Source: Vibrio rarus
GTDB lineage: Bacteria; Pseudomonadota; Gammaproteobacteria; Enterobacterales; Vibrionaceae
Assembly (NCBI RefSeq): GCF_024347075.1
Contig: NZ_AP024900.1
Location: 2,782,979-2,846,978 of the forward strand
Reading direction: 5' to 3'
DNA: 64,000 bases
The number at the start of each line of letters is the position of its first letter. Within the stretch, counting starts at the first letter, position 1. The notes below the pieces were generated by a model, which saw nothing but the letters and a program-made list of their open reading frames with translations, was not told the DNA's origin and searched no databases. The translations under genes and the position numbers were made by a program. This document shows, piece by piece, positions 1 to 13,824 of this stretch.

Positions 1-1
1 T

Positions 2-112
2 GGGTTTGAAGTGCTGACTTTAGTAACTAAATCTCGACTACAGCCTACCCTACTAGCGATAGAATCTGCACATCAGAATTACCAAAAAGCCCGTCATATT
101 AACGGAACCCAC
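2..112 (+). CDS. C-terminal end of an unrecognised protein, cut by the window edge
   Basis: An open frame enters from the left edge and ends at TGA (110–112), giving 36 residues that end in KARHINGTH. I do not recognise the family. The composition looks like a normal folded C-terminus, and the two other forward frames hit stops at once. It could also be a chance open frame, since only the last 36 codons are visible. Nothing between it and the insertion sequence at 351 looks coding. Confidence 0.25.
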
Positions 113-350
113 TGACTAGTGATCACTGTTCTTTAAAACTGAAAGCTATATTGATCAAAGAACCTAGTGCGCCCCTCTTTTGCCCCCTACAGCAAGACTA
201 TTAAGCTTGATATTTCATACCAAGCGCAATCATGGATATTCCGACACTTACTGGATTAATTACAGATGTAGACACTTTTTAAAGTGCATATTTCGGAGCA
301 TTCCGATCAGTCATTTCCCCGCTGATCGCAATCACCGAAATACGCATTTA
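113..350. other. Non-coding flank with an imperfect inverted repeat
   Basis: No convincing gene. Positions 285–310 and 320–345 form an imperfect inverted repeat of about 25 bases per arm, with shared blocks TATTTCGG and CGATCAG and a short centre (TCATTTCCCC). Such a structure next to an insertion sequence may be the decayed end of another transposable element, but I cannot name one. Confidence 0.3.
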
Positions 351-365
351 TACCATTCTGCTTAA

Positions 366-944
366 TTAGTTGGTCAGATTAATCCACTGTCTTGTGCACA
401 TGTTTGTAACTCGTTCTGGTAGGGCTAAGAAGTCATTCCATGCCTTACTTACGCAATCTACGATGTCATTGAAACCAGTAAATGTTTTATTCGCCAAGTG
501 ATGCTGCCTCATCCAACTCCACACTTGCTCTATAGGGTTCAACTCTGGTGCATATGGTGGAATTTTGAGAATCGAAACATTCTCTAAATTGTCTGCTAAC
601 TCTTCCGTGTGCCACCCTGCACCATCCATAACCACTAACGCGTGCCTGCCAGATAACGTTGCTTTCGAGACTTGCTCTAGATGCAATTGCATGACTTCTT
701 TATTGGCACACGGAACAACGAGAGCTTCACCAATCCCTCGACTAGGGCATACGGAACCAAATAGGTAACTGTATTCAAATTGTTTTTGCTGGATGGCTTC
801 TGGCCTTGTTCCTTTCGTCGCCCATAATTTGGTCGTTGTGTTCTGTTGACCAAATCGAGCTTCGTCTTGAAACCAAACATCGACAGTATTCAAAGCAACA
901 TGGCCGGGGATCTTAAAGATCGTTTCGATTTGGAATTTTTTTAA
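366..944 (-). CDS. IS630 transposase, C-terminal DDE catalytic half
   Basis: The frame is open from about 944 and ends at 366. From a possible TTG start at 893 it gives 175 residues. It contains the three parts of the DDE catalytic core: FQDEARFG near the start (first D), VVMDGAGWH (second D), and NPIEQVWSWM (the E). Transposase would catalyse cut-and-paste movement. On its own it lacks the DNA-binding half encoded at 913–1401, so function needs the frameshift. Length of both halves together (about 345 residues) is normal for the family. Confidence 0.8.
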   Translation of the reverse strand, partial: LKKFQIETIFKIPGHVALNTVDVWFQDEARFGQQNTTTKLWATKGTRPEAIQQKQFEYSYLFGSVCPSRGIGEALVVPCANKEVMQLHLEQVSKATLSGRHALVVMDGAGWHTEELADNLENVSILKIPPYAPELNPIEQVWSWMRQHHLANKTFTGFNDIVDCVSKAWNDFLALPERVTNMCTRQWINLTN

Positions 945-1401
945 AATCTTCTTGGGTTTGCTTGGATTGCTTAGGATGCTTTGAGCGTGAGGTTATCCAT
1001 GAAAAGCCGAGCTTTTTCAGTAGTACATAGACGGAATCAAGGTGATACGTTTTGCCAAAATGATCTTCGATATAACTACGGACATCCATGCCAGTCAGGC
1101 GACCACCTGATGGTTTGACGGAATTTTCATTAATAAATATGGATAACTGCTGCTTTTGCGCAGATGAAAGATAAGAACGTCGACCTGTTCTAGGTTTATC
1201 TTTTAGACCTTCAAATCCTTGCTCAAGAAAAGTGGCGACCCACTTATTAACACTTGTTCGGCTCACTTTAAGAAACTTGGCAGTTTGTGTTCGTGAGTGA
1301 CCATCTTGTATGTGAGAAAGTGCAAGTAAACGCATCTTCATTTGATTCGACTTTTGTTTACGGGCAAGTGATTTAAAGTCAGTATTTCTTAAGTCATTCA
1401 T
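913..1401 (-). CDS. IS630 transposase, N-terminal half (DNA-binding)
   Basis: This 162-residue frame carries the N-terminal helix-turn-helix of IS630 transposases (residues about 25–65, including the run RTQTAKFLKVSRTSVNKW) and a second winged-helix-like segment up to about residue 140, which bind the terminal inverted repeats. It runs out of frame just after a run of seven A (minus strand; 936–942) and stops 8 codons later. The expected continuation FQIETIFKIPGHVALNT lies in the +1 frame. Either ribosomal frameshifting on the A run joins the halves, or a one-base insertion in the homopolymer has inactivated the element. Confidence 0.8.
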   Translation of the reverse strand: MNDLRNTDFKSLARKQKSNQMKMRLLALSHIQDGHSRTQTAKFLKVSRTSVNKWVATFLEQGFEGLKDKPRTGRRSYLSSAQKQQLSIFINENSVKPSGGRLTGMDVRSYIEDHFGKTYHLDSVYVLLKKLGFSWITSRSKHPKQSKQTQEDFKKIPNRNDL

Positions 1402-1462
1402 ATCGGTTAAGTGAGCTATATTCGAATGATATAATTAGATCATATTTTTAGGCAGAATGGTA

Positions 1463-1912
1463 TTAAAGCTAGGATACGAAAAAGGATTGAGGCATCGACT
1501 CTTTAACTGTTTGTATTTACCTTACTCAGGCGCAACGTCATAGCAAGGAGCAGTAGTGAGATATGTGCTATATCGACTTTTTGTTTAAAGTCGCTGAGAT
1601 CATCTTCTAGGCGCTATCAAACGTGTCTTTGGTACATGTTGCCATCATTTTTACCGCAGAGTAAATCACTGATCAGTCTAGCTTGTTAAAACACTTGATA
1701 GCCGCATTGAAGTTCACGATTGTAGAATAAAATATTCGCCTTATTATCGTGTATTTTTCTTATGCTCCGCTTTGTGAGCAAACTAAAGAAAAAACTAAGC
1801 GAATGAAATATTTTGGGGTACCGATTCAAGTGTACAACAGCGAATTGAGATATTTATAAAGATACAATTGACTCACCTCATTGGATTTGAAGTGATTTAT
1901 TAGTTTATAAAC
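1463..1912. other. Gene-free stretch between the insertion sequence and tRNA-Ser
   Basis: I find no open frame with coding character and no RNA gene on either strand here. The sequence is AT-rich and carries stops in every frame. It may be decayed accessory DNA or simply the region beyond the rRNA operon terminator. Confidence 0.4.
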
Positions 1913-1917
1913 AAAAA

Positions 1918-1941
1918 AAGCCCCTGATAAATCAGGGGCTT
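1918..1941 (-). terminator. Rho-independent terminator of the rRNA/tRNA-Ser transcript
   Basis: A perfect hairpin (AAGCCCCTGA with TCAGGGGCTT, loop TAAA) followed on the minus strand by a run of T. It lies 5 bases beyond the 3' end of tRNA-Ser, so it ends that gene and probably the whole rRNA operon. Confidence 0.9.
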
Positions 1942-1946
1942 AAATG

Positions 1947-2037
1947 TGGCGGAGAGATAGGGATTTGAACCCTAGAACCGCTATTAACGGTTGCCGGTTT
2001 TCAAGACCGGTGCTTTCGACCACTCAGCCATCTCTCC
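1947..2037 (-). tRNA. tRNA-Ser (anticodon TGA)
   Basis: The minus strand folds as a class II tRNA of 91 bases with encoded CCA. The acceptor stem GGAGAGA pairs with TCTCTCC, the anticodon loop is CTTGAAA (anticodon TGA), there is a long variable arm, and the T arm contains GGGTTTGAACCC. It sits about 80 bases downstream of the 5S gene with only a weak hairpin between, so it may be a distal tRNA of the rRNA operon; an own promoter cannot be excluded. Confidence 0.97.
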
Positions 2038-2116
2038 ACAAATTGTTACTAGTTAAGGTCTTACGATTGCCTTATCCAGTTTTTGTCTTTAGATATAAAA
2101 TCTAAAAACTTAATTA

Positions 2117-2236
2117 AAGCCTGGCGATGTCCTACTCTCACATGGGGAAGCCCCACACTACCATCGGCGCTATTGTGTTTCACTTCTGAGTTCGGCATGG
2201 AATCAGGTGGGTCCACAACGCTATGGTCGCCAAGCA
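2117..2236 (-). rRNA. rrf: 5S ribosomal RNA
   Basis: The minus strand begins TGCTTGGCGACCATAGCG and ends GACATCGCCAGGCTT, with the internal CATGCCGAACTCAGAAGTG block that marks bacterial 5S rRNA. Length is about 120 bases. It is the third rRNA of the operon, about 230 bases after 23S. Confidence 0.97.
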
Positions 2237-2466
2237 AATCTGTTATATCCGCTTGCTCTAATGCATAATTTCGGCGTTACCTTGCTCGTTTGTTCAGTCA
2301 TTTACATCAGTAAATTCCTTCTCAAGCCTCACAAGCTGCCTTGAACTTAAGCATTAGCGCTACGCTAAGCAGATATTTAAAATTCGGAAAACTGTTATTT
2401 AAAAGTTCGTATACACATTCAATCTGTTCTTTCTTTGAGTCCATCAAAACCCCTTGGGTGTTGTAT

Positions 2467-5354
<2,888 letters not shown>

Positions 5355-5727
5355 ATACAACCCCAAAGGGTCTTGCTATCGCAATACGCTTGCTACGGCG
5401 TAGTATGACGTTTCCAAGGTGCGTTATCTCTTTATTATGAGCGAGATAACATTCGATTTTGCCGGACTCAAATTACACACCTACTTAAAGTAGATGTCCT
5501 TTTTTGTTCTACTTTTTTAAAAAAAGTGGAAATAAAAAGGCAAGAACACTTGAATGTGTGTTGGTACCTAACAATAAATTGTTAGGATTTGAGAACTTTT
5601 AAATTTGAATATTGTTAATCAAACAATATTCGTCAGCTTTCCAAATTGTTAAAGAGCGAGATTCAAACAAATGAACCATTTTTAAACACACTTTCCTCTC
5701 TATTTCCTAAAGAAGTGTACTTAAAGA
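5355..5727 (-). other. rRNA spacer between tRNA-Val and 23S, with boxA
   Basis: No gene. It contains a boxA antitermination site at 5646–5658 (minus strand CGCTCTTTAACAA) and the 5' arm of the 23S processing stem. The remainder is AT-rich spacer. Confidence 0.7.
5646..5658 (-). promoter_or_regulatory. boxA antitermination element in the rRNA spacer
   Basis: The minus strand reads CGCTCTTTAACAA, matching the enterobacterial/Vibrio boxA core (GCTCTTTAACA) recognised by NusB–S10 in rRNA antitermination. A second copy stands in the leader at 7944–7956. Confidence 0.8.
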
Positions 5728-5803
5728 TGGTGGGCGATACTGGGCTCGAACCAGTGACCCCCTCCTTGTAAGGGAGGTGCTCTCCCAACTGAGCTAATCG
5801 CCC
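5728..5803 (-). tRNA. tRNA-Val (anticodon TAC)
   Basis: 76 bases including encoded CCA. The acceptor stem GGGCGAT pairs with ATCGCCC, the anticodon arm is CTCCCTTACAAGGAG with anticodon TAC, and the T loop is GGTTCGAGCC. It is the last spacer tRNA, nearest to 23S. Confidence 0.98.
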
Positions 5804-5847
5804 ACATTGTTTTGCTGTTATTCACAGCTTCCTCTGTGGGGAGGAAA

Positions 5848-5923
5848 TGGTGGGTCGTGCAGGATTCGAACCTGCGACCAATTGATTAAAAGTCAACTGC
5901 TCTACCAGCTGAGCTAACGACCC
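5848..5923 (-). tRNA. tRNA-Lys (anticodon TTT)
   Basis: 76 bases including CCA. The acceptor stem GGGTCGT pairs with ACGACCC, the anticodon arm reads TTGACTTTTAATCAA (anticodon TTT), and the T loop is standard. It is the middle spacer tRNA. Confidence 0.98.
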
Positions 5924-5925
5924 AA

Positions 5926-6001
5926 TGGTATCCCGTAGGGGAGTCGAACCCCTGTTACCGCCGTGAAAGGGCGGTGTCCTAGGCCTCTAGACGAACGGGA
6001 C
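5926..6001 (-). tRNA. tRNA-Glu (anticodon TTC)
   Basis: 76 bases including CCA. The acceptor GTCCCGT, the anticodon arm CCGCCCTTTCACGGCGG (anticodon TTC) and the T loop GGTTCGACTCC identify tRNA-Glu. Only two bases separate it from tRNA-Lys. It is the first spacer tRNA after 16S. Confidence 0.98.
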
Positions 6002-6127
6002 ACTAGATTTACTTTCACTTTAAAAGTGAAAACAAACTGTTGAAATGTCTTGGGAGACATTTCTAAATCTCTCTACTTTCTAAACCATATCAATCTGTGT
6101 GGACACTCATCGTGAGTAATCATCGTA

Positions 6128-7681
<1,554 letters not shown>

Positions 7682-8120
7682 AAAGTTTTTGTGTTCCGAA
7701 GAACGGCTCAATGAATACTGACTTCAAAACTGTTCCTTACTCGAAAGTAAGAAGTAATTTTAAAGCTATTATCGTTCCAACAGAACGATAATGAATTGAC
7801 TGTGCTCTTATTGGTTTTCACTTTTAAAAAAGTAAAATAAAACAGCTCAAGGCTGATTTCCAATTTGATTTTGGTCACTCAGTTCATTGATAAATCTTTT
7901 CGATTATCATCAACGAGTGCCCACACAGATTGATAGGTTTAAATTGTTAAAGAGCGTACTTTCGAGGCTTACCTCTCAAGTGGACGGCTATTCTAGCGCT
8001 TTGAACTTCAGTGTCAAACACTTTTTTGAATTTATTTTCGAAGAGAAGTTAAACTCAAATTGTCCAGCTACTTAGCCTACTGGAACACTGCGAAGCGTTG
8101 TCGCTGTTGCCGTGTCAGTG
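7682..8120 (-). other. 16S leader region
   Basis: No protein gene. This is transcribed leader between promoter P1 and 16S. It carries boxA (7944–7956) and the upstream arm of the 16S processing stem (7921–7935, pairing with 6088–6102). Small open frames here are accidental. Confidence 0.75.
7944..7956 (-). promoter_or_regulatory. boxA antitermination element in the rRNA leader
   Basis: The minus strand reads CGCTCTTTAACAA, the same core as the spacer copy at 5646–5658. It lies just upstream of the processing stem, where the Nus factors load in rRNA leaders. Confidence 0.85.
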
Positions 8121-8126
8121 GGGCGC

Positions 8127-8154
8127 ATTATAGAGATACCAGTCACATTGGCAA
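8127..8154 (-). promoter_or_regulatory. rRNA promoter P1
   Basis: On the minus strand, -35 TTGCCA (8149–8154) and -10 TATAAT (8127–8132) are separated by 16 bases, the short spacing typical of rrn P1. A GC-rich discriminator GCGCCCC follows, the hallmark of stringently controlled promoters. The DNA upstream (8155–8190) is A/T-rich, as expected for an UP element. Confidence 0.9.
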
Positions 8155-8268
8155 GCGTTTTTTTATAAGATATTGCTGTTTTCTTATTGTATGTTCATCA
8201 ATTAGGCAGAAGAGGCTTTTTTTGCTAGTTTGATAACATTATTCATACAGTTTTAATGGAGTTTTACC

Positions 8269-8817
8269 ATGAGTTCTTTACGTAATTTTAAAGGAATATC
8301 CCCCACTATAGGCGCTGGGGTCTATATTGACGATTCCGCGGTTATCGTGGGAGATGTACAAATAGGTAAAGATTCGAGCATATGGCCACAAGTTGCTGCT
8401 CGAGGCGACGTTAATCATATTCATATTGGCACTCGCACTAATATCCAAGATGGCTCAGTTCTGCATGTGACGCACAAAAATCCTGCCAACCCTAATGGCT
8501 ACCCTCTTATTATTGGCGATGAGGTTACTGTCGGCCATTTAGTTATGCTGCATGGCTGTATCATTAAAGATAGAGTACTGGTTGGTATGAACAGCACGAT
8601 CTTAGACGGTGCTGTTATAGAAAGTGATGTGTTTATTGGTGCTGGGAGCTTAGTACCGCCCAACAAAGTACTGCAGAGCGGTTATCTATATGTAGGACGC
8701 CCAGTGAAGCAGGTAAGAGCTCTTACTGAGGATGAAATGGCTTTCTTAGCTAAGTCTGCCGATAACTATGTTCAGAATAAAAATGATTATCTAAACGAGG
8801 TACATAACCTTAATTAA
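8269..8817 (+). CDS. yrdA: Gamma-class carbonic anhydrase-like hexapeptide protein
   Basis: 182 residues of left-handed beta-helix (hexapeptide repeat) fold, residues about 10–150. RGDVNHIHIG (45–54), NIQDGSVLHVTH (58–69) and VTVGHLVMLHGC (86–97) carry the metal-ligand histidines of the gamma carbonic anhydrase superfamily (H90 and H95 plus H66 or H69). E. coli YrdA is of this family; catalytic activity is often weak or unproven. The ATG is preceded by GGAG. Its end overlaps by 8 bases the end of the convergent DUF1488 gene. The neighbouring yrdB–aroE–hemF order matches other Vibrio genomes as I recall them. Confidence 0.9.
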   Translation: MSSLRNFKGISPTIGAGVYIDDSAVIVGDVQIGKDSSIWPQVAARGDVNHIHIGTRTNIQDGSVLHVTHKNPANPNGYPLIIGDEVTVGHLVMLHGCIIKDRVLVGMNSTILDGAVIESDVFIGAGSLVPPNKVLQSGYLYVGRPVKQVRALTEDEMAFLAKSADNYVQNKNDYLNEVHNLN

Positions 8818-9073
8818 TTTCAATTTGCCCGAGCTGATTGAACGCTTCGGCTTCAATTAGCTCTTCTGCTGTATCTTCTAAGTCAAAACGGTAGTCCGAG
8901 AAAACCTTCAAAGCAGTCTCTGCATCTTCTATGTGTACTTGTGCAAGATTCTCTAAATATTGCACAGCGACTAAGCACTCAATCAAACACCCCGATTGCT
9001 GCCCAGTAAAGATGACCACTTTATTAATCCCATCCCAACGTTGCTGATCAGTAAAAATAATAGATTGATTCAT
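8810..9073 (-). CDS. DUF1488 family protein (YrdB-like)
   Basis: An 87-residue acidic protein beginning [13 protein letters not shown]. The frame is open further upstream, but this ATG overlaps the aroE stop by one base (TAATG), indicating translational coupling, and the sequence before it is just aroE in another frame. It matches the DUF1488/YrdB family, found next to aroE in many gammaproteobacteria; its role is unknown. No signal peptide or membrane segment is visible. Confidence 0.85.
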   Translation of the reverse strand: MNQSIIFTDQQRWDGINKVVIFTGQQSGCLIECLVAVQYLENLAQVHIEDAETALKVFSDYRFDLEDTAEELIEAEAFNQLGQIEIN

Positions 9074-9906
9074 TATGAACCCTCTAGGTTTTTGCGCAAT
9101 TCTCGAAGAATTTGTTTTGAGCCAGGGCGAAGGCCTCGCCATAGCATGAAACTTTCGGCTGCCTGTCCCACCAGCATACCTAAACCGTCGTAAGCTTTTG
9201 CTACGCCATTCTCTCGCGCCCACTGATTAAATACTGTCACTCCGGCACCATATACCATGTCGTAACTTATAGTACGCGTGGAAAAAATACTCGCCGATAT
9301 TTTCGGTAACTGTTTAGTGAGTCCCGCAGAGGTCGAGTTAATTACAATATCAAAGCTCTCTGATACTTCATCAATGGCAACGGCATTAATCGAGCCATAC
9401 GCCTTGAACTGCTCAGCTAGAGCTTGTGCTTTACTAAAAGTTCTATTGGCAATGACCAACTGTTGCGGTTTTTGATCAAGTAATGGTTTCAGTACACCTC
9501 GAACCGCACCACCAGCACCAATGATGAGTATGCGTGCATCTTTCAATGGCACTTGATATTGCAATAAGTCTTGTACTAGCCCTTCACCATCGGTGTTATC
9601 ACCAATAAGCAAACCATCATCCAACTTTTTAAGTGTGTTTACCGCACCGGCCAGTGTGGCCCGCTCGGTGAGTTTGTCGGCCAATTCATAAGCGTCATGT
9701 TTAAAGGGGGCGGTAACATTACAGCCTTTACCACCTTGGGCAAAAAAGGTTTTCGCCGCTGCGGTAAATTCTCCTACTTCTGCATGCTGCGTAGAATAAG
9801 TGATGCTTTGATTAGTTTGCCTTGCAAACAAGGTGTGAATAAAAGGCGATTTACTTTGACTGATTGGGTTGCCAAACACCACATACTTATCCGTTAACTG
9901 TTTCAT
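9073..9906 (-). CDS. aroE: Shikimate dehydrogenase (NADP+)
   Basis: 277 residues, normal AroE length. It reduces 3-dehydroshikimate to shikimate in aromatic amino acid synthesis, in the cytosol. Visible motifs are SQSKSP near residue 17 (shikimate-binding serines), NVTAPFK near 64 (catalytic lysine), GDNTDG near 103 (catalytic Asp) and the nucleotide-binding loop GAGGAVRG near 130. It heads a pair with the DUF1488 gene. hemF lies 63 bases upstream on the same strand, so tsaC–hemF–aroE–yrdB probably form one transcript. Confidence 0.95.
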   Translation of the reverse strand: MKQLTDKYVVFGNPISQSKSPFIHTLFARQTNQSITYSTQHAEVGEFTAAAKTFFAQGGKGCNVTAPFKHDAYELADKLTERATLAGAVNTLKKLDDGLLIGDNTDGEGLVQDLLQYQVPLKDARILIIGAGGAVRGVLKPLLDQKPQQLVIANRTFSKAQALAEQFKAYGSINAVAIDEVSESFDIVINSTSAGLTKQLPKISASIFSTRTISYDMVYGAGVTVFNQWARENGVAKAYDGLGMLVGQAAESFMLWRGLRPGSKQILRELRKNLEGS

Positions 9907-9969
9907 CTTTCTACCTGACTAAAAACTCTCTTTTAACAACCTATCACCGAAAAGGGATAAGAAAAAGGC

Positions 9970-10878
<909 letters not shown>

Positions 10879-11433
10879 TTACCCTTGTCTTAGTACTTGA
10901 AGTGATTTTACATCTTTTATTTGCGAAGGCTTAGTTCTGCCACCTACGCTACCATGAACAATAAACACATCTTCGCTACCCAATTGGTTTTCCACCTCAT
11001 TGGCATCCAAGCACGGTGGTAGGCCAGATAAATTGGCGCTGGTTGAAGTAATAGGCTTAGAGAACTGAATACAAATTTGCTGAACCAGAGGGTGGTCAGT
11101 CACTCTAACGGCAACACTATCAAATGCACCATGCACCAATTGATGCACTTTTTCACTCACCGGCATCACCCAAGTTACAGGGCCAGGCCAACTTTCAAAA
11201 ACTCTATCCAGTTGCTCTTGAGAAAGATCACTCACGTCAACATAGGGCAATAGTTGCTCAAAGTTAGCCGCAATCAAAATTAGCCCCTTATCGGGATCTC
11301 GTTGCTTTAGTGTCATTAGCGCCTGTAATGCTTGTTCGTTATCAGGGTCACACCCGACACCGAACACCGCCTCGGTAGGGTACGCAATGACCCTTCCTTG
11401 CTTTAGCGCGTTAATCGCTTGATCGATTTGCAT
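10879..11433 (-). CDS. tsaC: Threonylcarbamoyl-AMP synthase
   Basis: 184 residues of the YrdC/Sua5 family, short TsaC (RimN) form. It makes threonylcarbamoyl-AMP from threonine, bicarbonate and ATP for t6A37 modification of tRNAs. Visible features are the N-terminal ligand-binding segment AYPTEAVFGVGCDP, KQRDPDKGLILI (family KxR…KG region), GPVTWVMP and the STSANLSG motif. It is probably the first gene of the tsaC–hemF–aroE–yrdB transcript and is divergent from purE. Confidence 0.94.
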   Translation of the reverse strand: MQIDQAINALKQGRVIAYPTEAVFGVGCDPDNEQALQALMTLKQRDPDKGLILIAANFEQLLPYVDVSDLSQEQLDRVFESWPGPVTWVMPVSEKVHQLVHGAFDSVAVRVTDHPLVQQICIQFSKPITSTSANLSGLPPCLDANEVENQLGSEDVFIVHGSVGGRTKPSQIKDVKSLQVLRQG

Positions 11434-11531
11434 TATATGTTGAACATCCTTTTAACCATTCTCTTCTCACCTAGTTTACAAATTCTATTCCTAGCTGGTA
11501 AGCATTTCCTGAAAAACAACAAAACAAACCG

Positions 11532-11547
11532 ACGCAAACGTTTTCCT
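11532..11547 (+). promoter_or_regulatory. PurR operator upstream of purEK
   Basis: ACGCAAACGTTTTCCT matches the PurR box consensus ACGCAAACGTTTTCNT over the whole 16 bases. It overlaps the likely -35 region of the purE promoter, so repression by PurR with hypoxanthine or guanine is the expected control. Confidence 0.92.
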
Positions 11548-11569
11548 ATTCAAAAAATAACCGTATAAT
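11541..11569 (+). promoter_or_regulatory. purE promoter
   Basis: A -10 TATAAT at 11564–11569 stands 17 bases after a weak -35 (TTTTCC, 11541–11546) lying inside the PurR box. The first codon of purE is about 50 bases downstream. Confidence 0.7.
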
Positions 11570-11620
11570 GCGCGCAAAATTAGTATCTAAAGCTCAACTA
11601 GTTAAATTAGGAGTCGTAAC

Positions 11621-12106
11621 ATGCAAGTCGGTATTATCATGGGTTCTAAGTCAGATTGGCCAACGATGAAGTTAGCCGCTGAGATGCTCGACCAATTCGG
11701 TATTAGCTACGAAACTAAAGTAGTTTCTGCTCACCGTACTCCACAACTACTAGCAGATTACGCGTCTAGTGCAAAAGAACGTGGCATTAAAGTAATTATC
11801 GCCGGCGCCGGCGGTGCCGCTCACCTTCCAGGTATGTGTGCTGCATTTACTAGCCTACCTGTGCTTGGGGTTCCCGTTCAATCTCGTGCGCTAAAGGGTA
11901 TGGACTCATTGCTGTCTATCGTGCAAATGCCAAAAGGCATTGCTGTTGCCACTCTCGCTATTGGTGAAGCAGGGGCAGCTAACTCTGGTATCCTAGCTGC
12001 ACAAATCATCGGTACTCATGTTCCTGAAGTTATGGAAAAAGTTGAAGCTTTCCGTAAACAACAAACAGAGACCGTACTGGCAAATCCGAACCCAGCAGAG
12101 GATTAA
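11621..12106 (+). CDS. purE: N5-carboxyaminoimidazole ribonucleotide mutase
   Basis: 161 residues, class I PurE. It converts N5-CAIR to CAIR in purine synthesis, working with PurK. Visible motifs are [10 protein letters not shown] (phosphate-binding start), SAHRTP with the conserved His, and [11 protein letters not shown]. The ATG follows GGAG. purK begins 5 bases after the stop. Regulation by PurR is expected from the operator at 11532–11547. Confidence 0.97.
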   Translation: MQVGIIMGSKSDWPTMKLAAEMLDQFGISYETKVVSAHRTPQLLADYASSAKERGIKVIIAGAGGAAHLPGMCAAFTSLPVLGVPVQSRALKGMDSLLSIVQMPKGIAVATLAIGEAGAANSGILAAQIIGTHVPEVMEKVEAFRKQQTETVLANPNPAED

Positions 12107-12110
12107 TATC

Positions 12111-13223
12111 GTGCAAGTTTTAGTTTTAGGTGCAGGGCAACTGGCCCGAATGATGGCTCTAGCAGCCGCTCCACTTAACATCAAAACTCTAGCTTTTGAT
12201 GTGAACAGTGAATCGATTGTTGAACCTATCACTCAAACACAATTAGGTAGTGGTTTACAAGCGGCTATTGAACAGGCCGATGTCATCACCGCCGAGTTTG
12301 AACATGTTCCTCATCCTGTTCTAGATGCATGCCAAGCCAGCGGTAAATTATTACCTAGCGCACAAGCCATTAAAACAGGTGGCGACCGCCGCATAGAAAA
12401 AGCGCTTCTGGATGAAGCGGGCGTAGCAAATGCAAAATACTCACTCATTCGCACTCGCCAAGAGTTTGATGCGGCTATTGAGTATGTTGGTATTCCTATG
12501 GTGCTAAAAAGCACATTAGGTGGCTACGATGGCAAAGGCCAATGGCGACTAAAAGACGGTCAACAAGCGGATGCTATTTGGGCAGAAATGGAGCCATGCA
12601 TTGCTGCTTCTGCAACTCAAGCCATTATAGCTGAAGAGTTTGTTGCTTTTGATCGTGAAGTCTCACTAGTGGGTGCGCGCAACCAACAAGGTGAAATTGC
12701 CGTTTATCCTTTAGCTGAAAATGTTCATACCAATGGCGTATTAAGTTTATCTACTGCAATTGATGAACCCGAACTGCAAGCCCAAGCGAAGCAAATGTTC
12801 ACTGCAGTAGCAGAATGTTTAGACTATGTAGGCGTGCTCGCTTTAGAGTTTTTCGATGTGCAAGGGCAATTGATGGTCAATGAAATCGCCCCTCGCGTGC
12901 ATAACTCTGGACATTGGACACAACAAGGTGCAGAAACCTGTCAGTTTGAAAACCATATGCGTGCTGTATGTGGGCTTCCTCTTGGTAGCACAAACGCACT
13001 GCGTCCAACCGCTATGATCAATATTCTGGGAGAAGATACTCTTGCAGAAGAATTACTCAGCATGGATCAGGCGCATATTCATTGGTACGGTAAAGAGAAA
13101 CGCCCAGGACGTAAGATGGGACATATTAATGTTTGTGGTAATAACCCAGCCGACTTACAACAACAGCTGAAAACCATTGCCCAATGGTTAGAGGCCAGCG
13201 CTTTCCCTGCTTTGCATCAATAA
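12111..13223 (+). CDS. purK: N5-carboxyaminoimidazole ribonucleotide synthase
   Basis: 370 residues from the GTG at 12111. The frame is open 93 bases further upstream, but that part overlaps purE, while [15 protein letters not shown] is the normal N-terminus, with AGAGG as ribosome binding site. It makes N5-CAIR from AIR, ATP and bicarbonate. The ATP-grasp fold is evident: an N-terminal preATP domain, [31 protein letters not shown], and the metal-binding [15 protein letters not shown] near residue 270. It is translated with purE in one operon, and a strong terminator follows. Confidence 0.96.
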   Translation: MQVLVLGAGQLARMMALAAAPLNIKTLAFDVNSESIVEPITQTQLGSGLQAAIEQADVITAEFEHVPHPVLDACQASGKLLPSAQAIKTGGDRRIEKALLDEAGVANAKYSLIRTRQEFDAAIEYVGIPMVLKSTLGGYDGKGQWRLKDGQQADAIWAEMEPCIAASATQAIIAEEFVAFDREVSLVGARNQQGEIAVYPLAENVHTNGVLSLSTAIDEPELQAQAKQMFTAVAECLDYVGVLALEFFDVQGQLMVNEIAPRVHNSGHWTQQGAETCQFENHMRAVCGLPLGSTNALRPTAMINILGEDTLAEELLSMDQAHIHWYGKEKRPGRKMGHINVCGNNPADLQQQLKTIAQWLEASAFPALHQ

Positions 13224-13240
13224 GTATTAGATAAAAACAT

Positions 13241-13264
13241 AAAAGGAGGCATTCGCCTCCTTTT
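13241..13264. terminator. Bidirectional terminator between purK and the zinc-ribbon gene
   Basis: A perfect 10-bp stem (AAAAGGAGGC with GCCTCCTTTT, loop ATTC) with T runs on both strands. It serves purEK on the plus strand and the dprA–smg–yrdD transcript on the minus strand. Confidence 0.9.
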
Positions 13265-13816
13265 TTATTGTTTTGCTTGGCACTTCCTGCTGGCGCACAG
13301 CAAGCTATGCTTTTCAGCTGTTTTCTTTTCCATCAGCAAACCAAATCCGCATTCTTTGCATGTGCCTTGCTTAGGCTCGTTATTAATTGAGAATTGACAC
13401 TTCGGATACTGGTCGCAGGCATAAAACGACTTACCAAAACGCGATTTTCTCTCAATTAAATGCCCTTTATGGCATTCGGGACACTCAAACGATTCCACAC
13501 TATGATCTTCAGGCTCATCTAAACTACCAATATAGTGGCACTCTGGATAACCCGAACAACCAATAAACATACCGTAACGACCTTGCCTAAGCACAAGCTC
13601 ATCACCACAGTCGGGGCAAGGAACACCTAACGGCTTAATAATTTGGCCGGATGCTGGGTGTAACGGTTTAATGTAGTCACACTGCGGATAATGGGAACAA
13701 CCTAAAAAAGCCCCATGTTTACCGTGACGCATTTGCAACGGGTGACCGCAGTTAGGACACGTCTGCTCAAGCGACTGCCCCTCTGAAGAAAAAAGCTGTT
13801 TGTTAATTTTATTCAT
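13265..13816 (-). CDS. yrdD: Topoisomerase I-type zinc-ribbon protein (YrdD-like)
   Basis: 183 residues made almost entirely of four C4 zinc ribbons like those at the C-terminus of DNA topoisomerase I: CPNCG…CSHYPQC (20–47), CPDCG…CSGYPEC (68–92), CPECH…CDQYPKC (112–137) and CKECG…CASRKC (150–179). Such modules bind single-stranded DNA. It has no topoisomerase catalytic domain. It stands downstream of smg and dprA on the same strand, the usual gammaproteobacterial order, and its precise role is unknown. Confidence 0.88.
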   Translation of the reverse strand: MNKINKQLFSSEGQSLEQTCPNCGHPLQMRHGKHGAFLGCSHYPQCDYIKPLHPASGQIIKPLGVPCPDCGDELVLRQGRYGMFIGCSGYPECHYIGSLDEPEDHSVESFECPECHKGHLIERKSRFGKSFYACDQYPKCQFSINNEPKQGTCKECGFGLLMEKKTAEKHSLLCASRKCQAKQ

Positions 13817-13824
13817 CGCAACAC

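Larger units (their letters stand above)
351..1462 (-). mobile_element. IS630-family insertion sequence
   Basis: About 1.1 kb bounded by inverted repeats: the left end reads TACCATTCTGCTTAA (from 351) and the right end, read inward on the other strand from 1462, reads TACCATTCTGCCTAAA. The outermost TA on each side fits the TA target duplication typical of the IS630/Tc1-mariner group. It contains one transposase on the minus strand in two overlapping frames. Ends and family features agree; the subgroup is not assigned. Confidence 0.85.
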
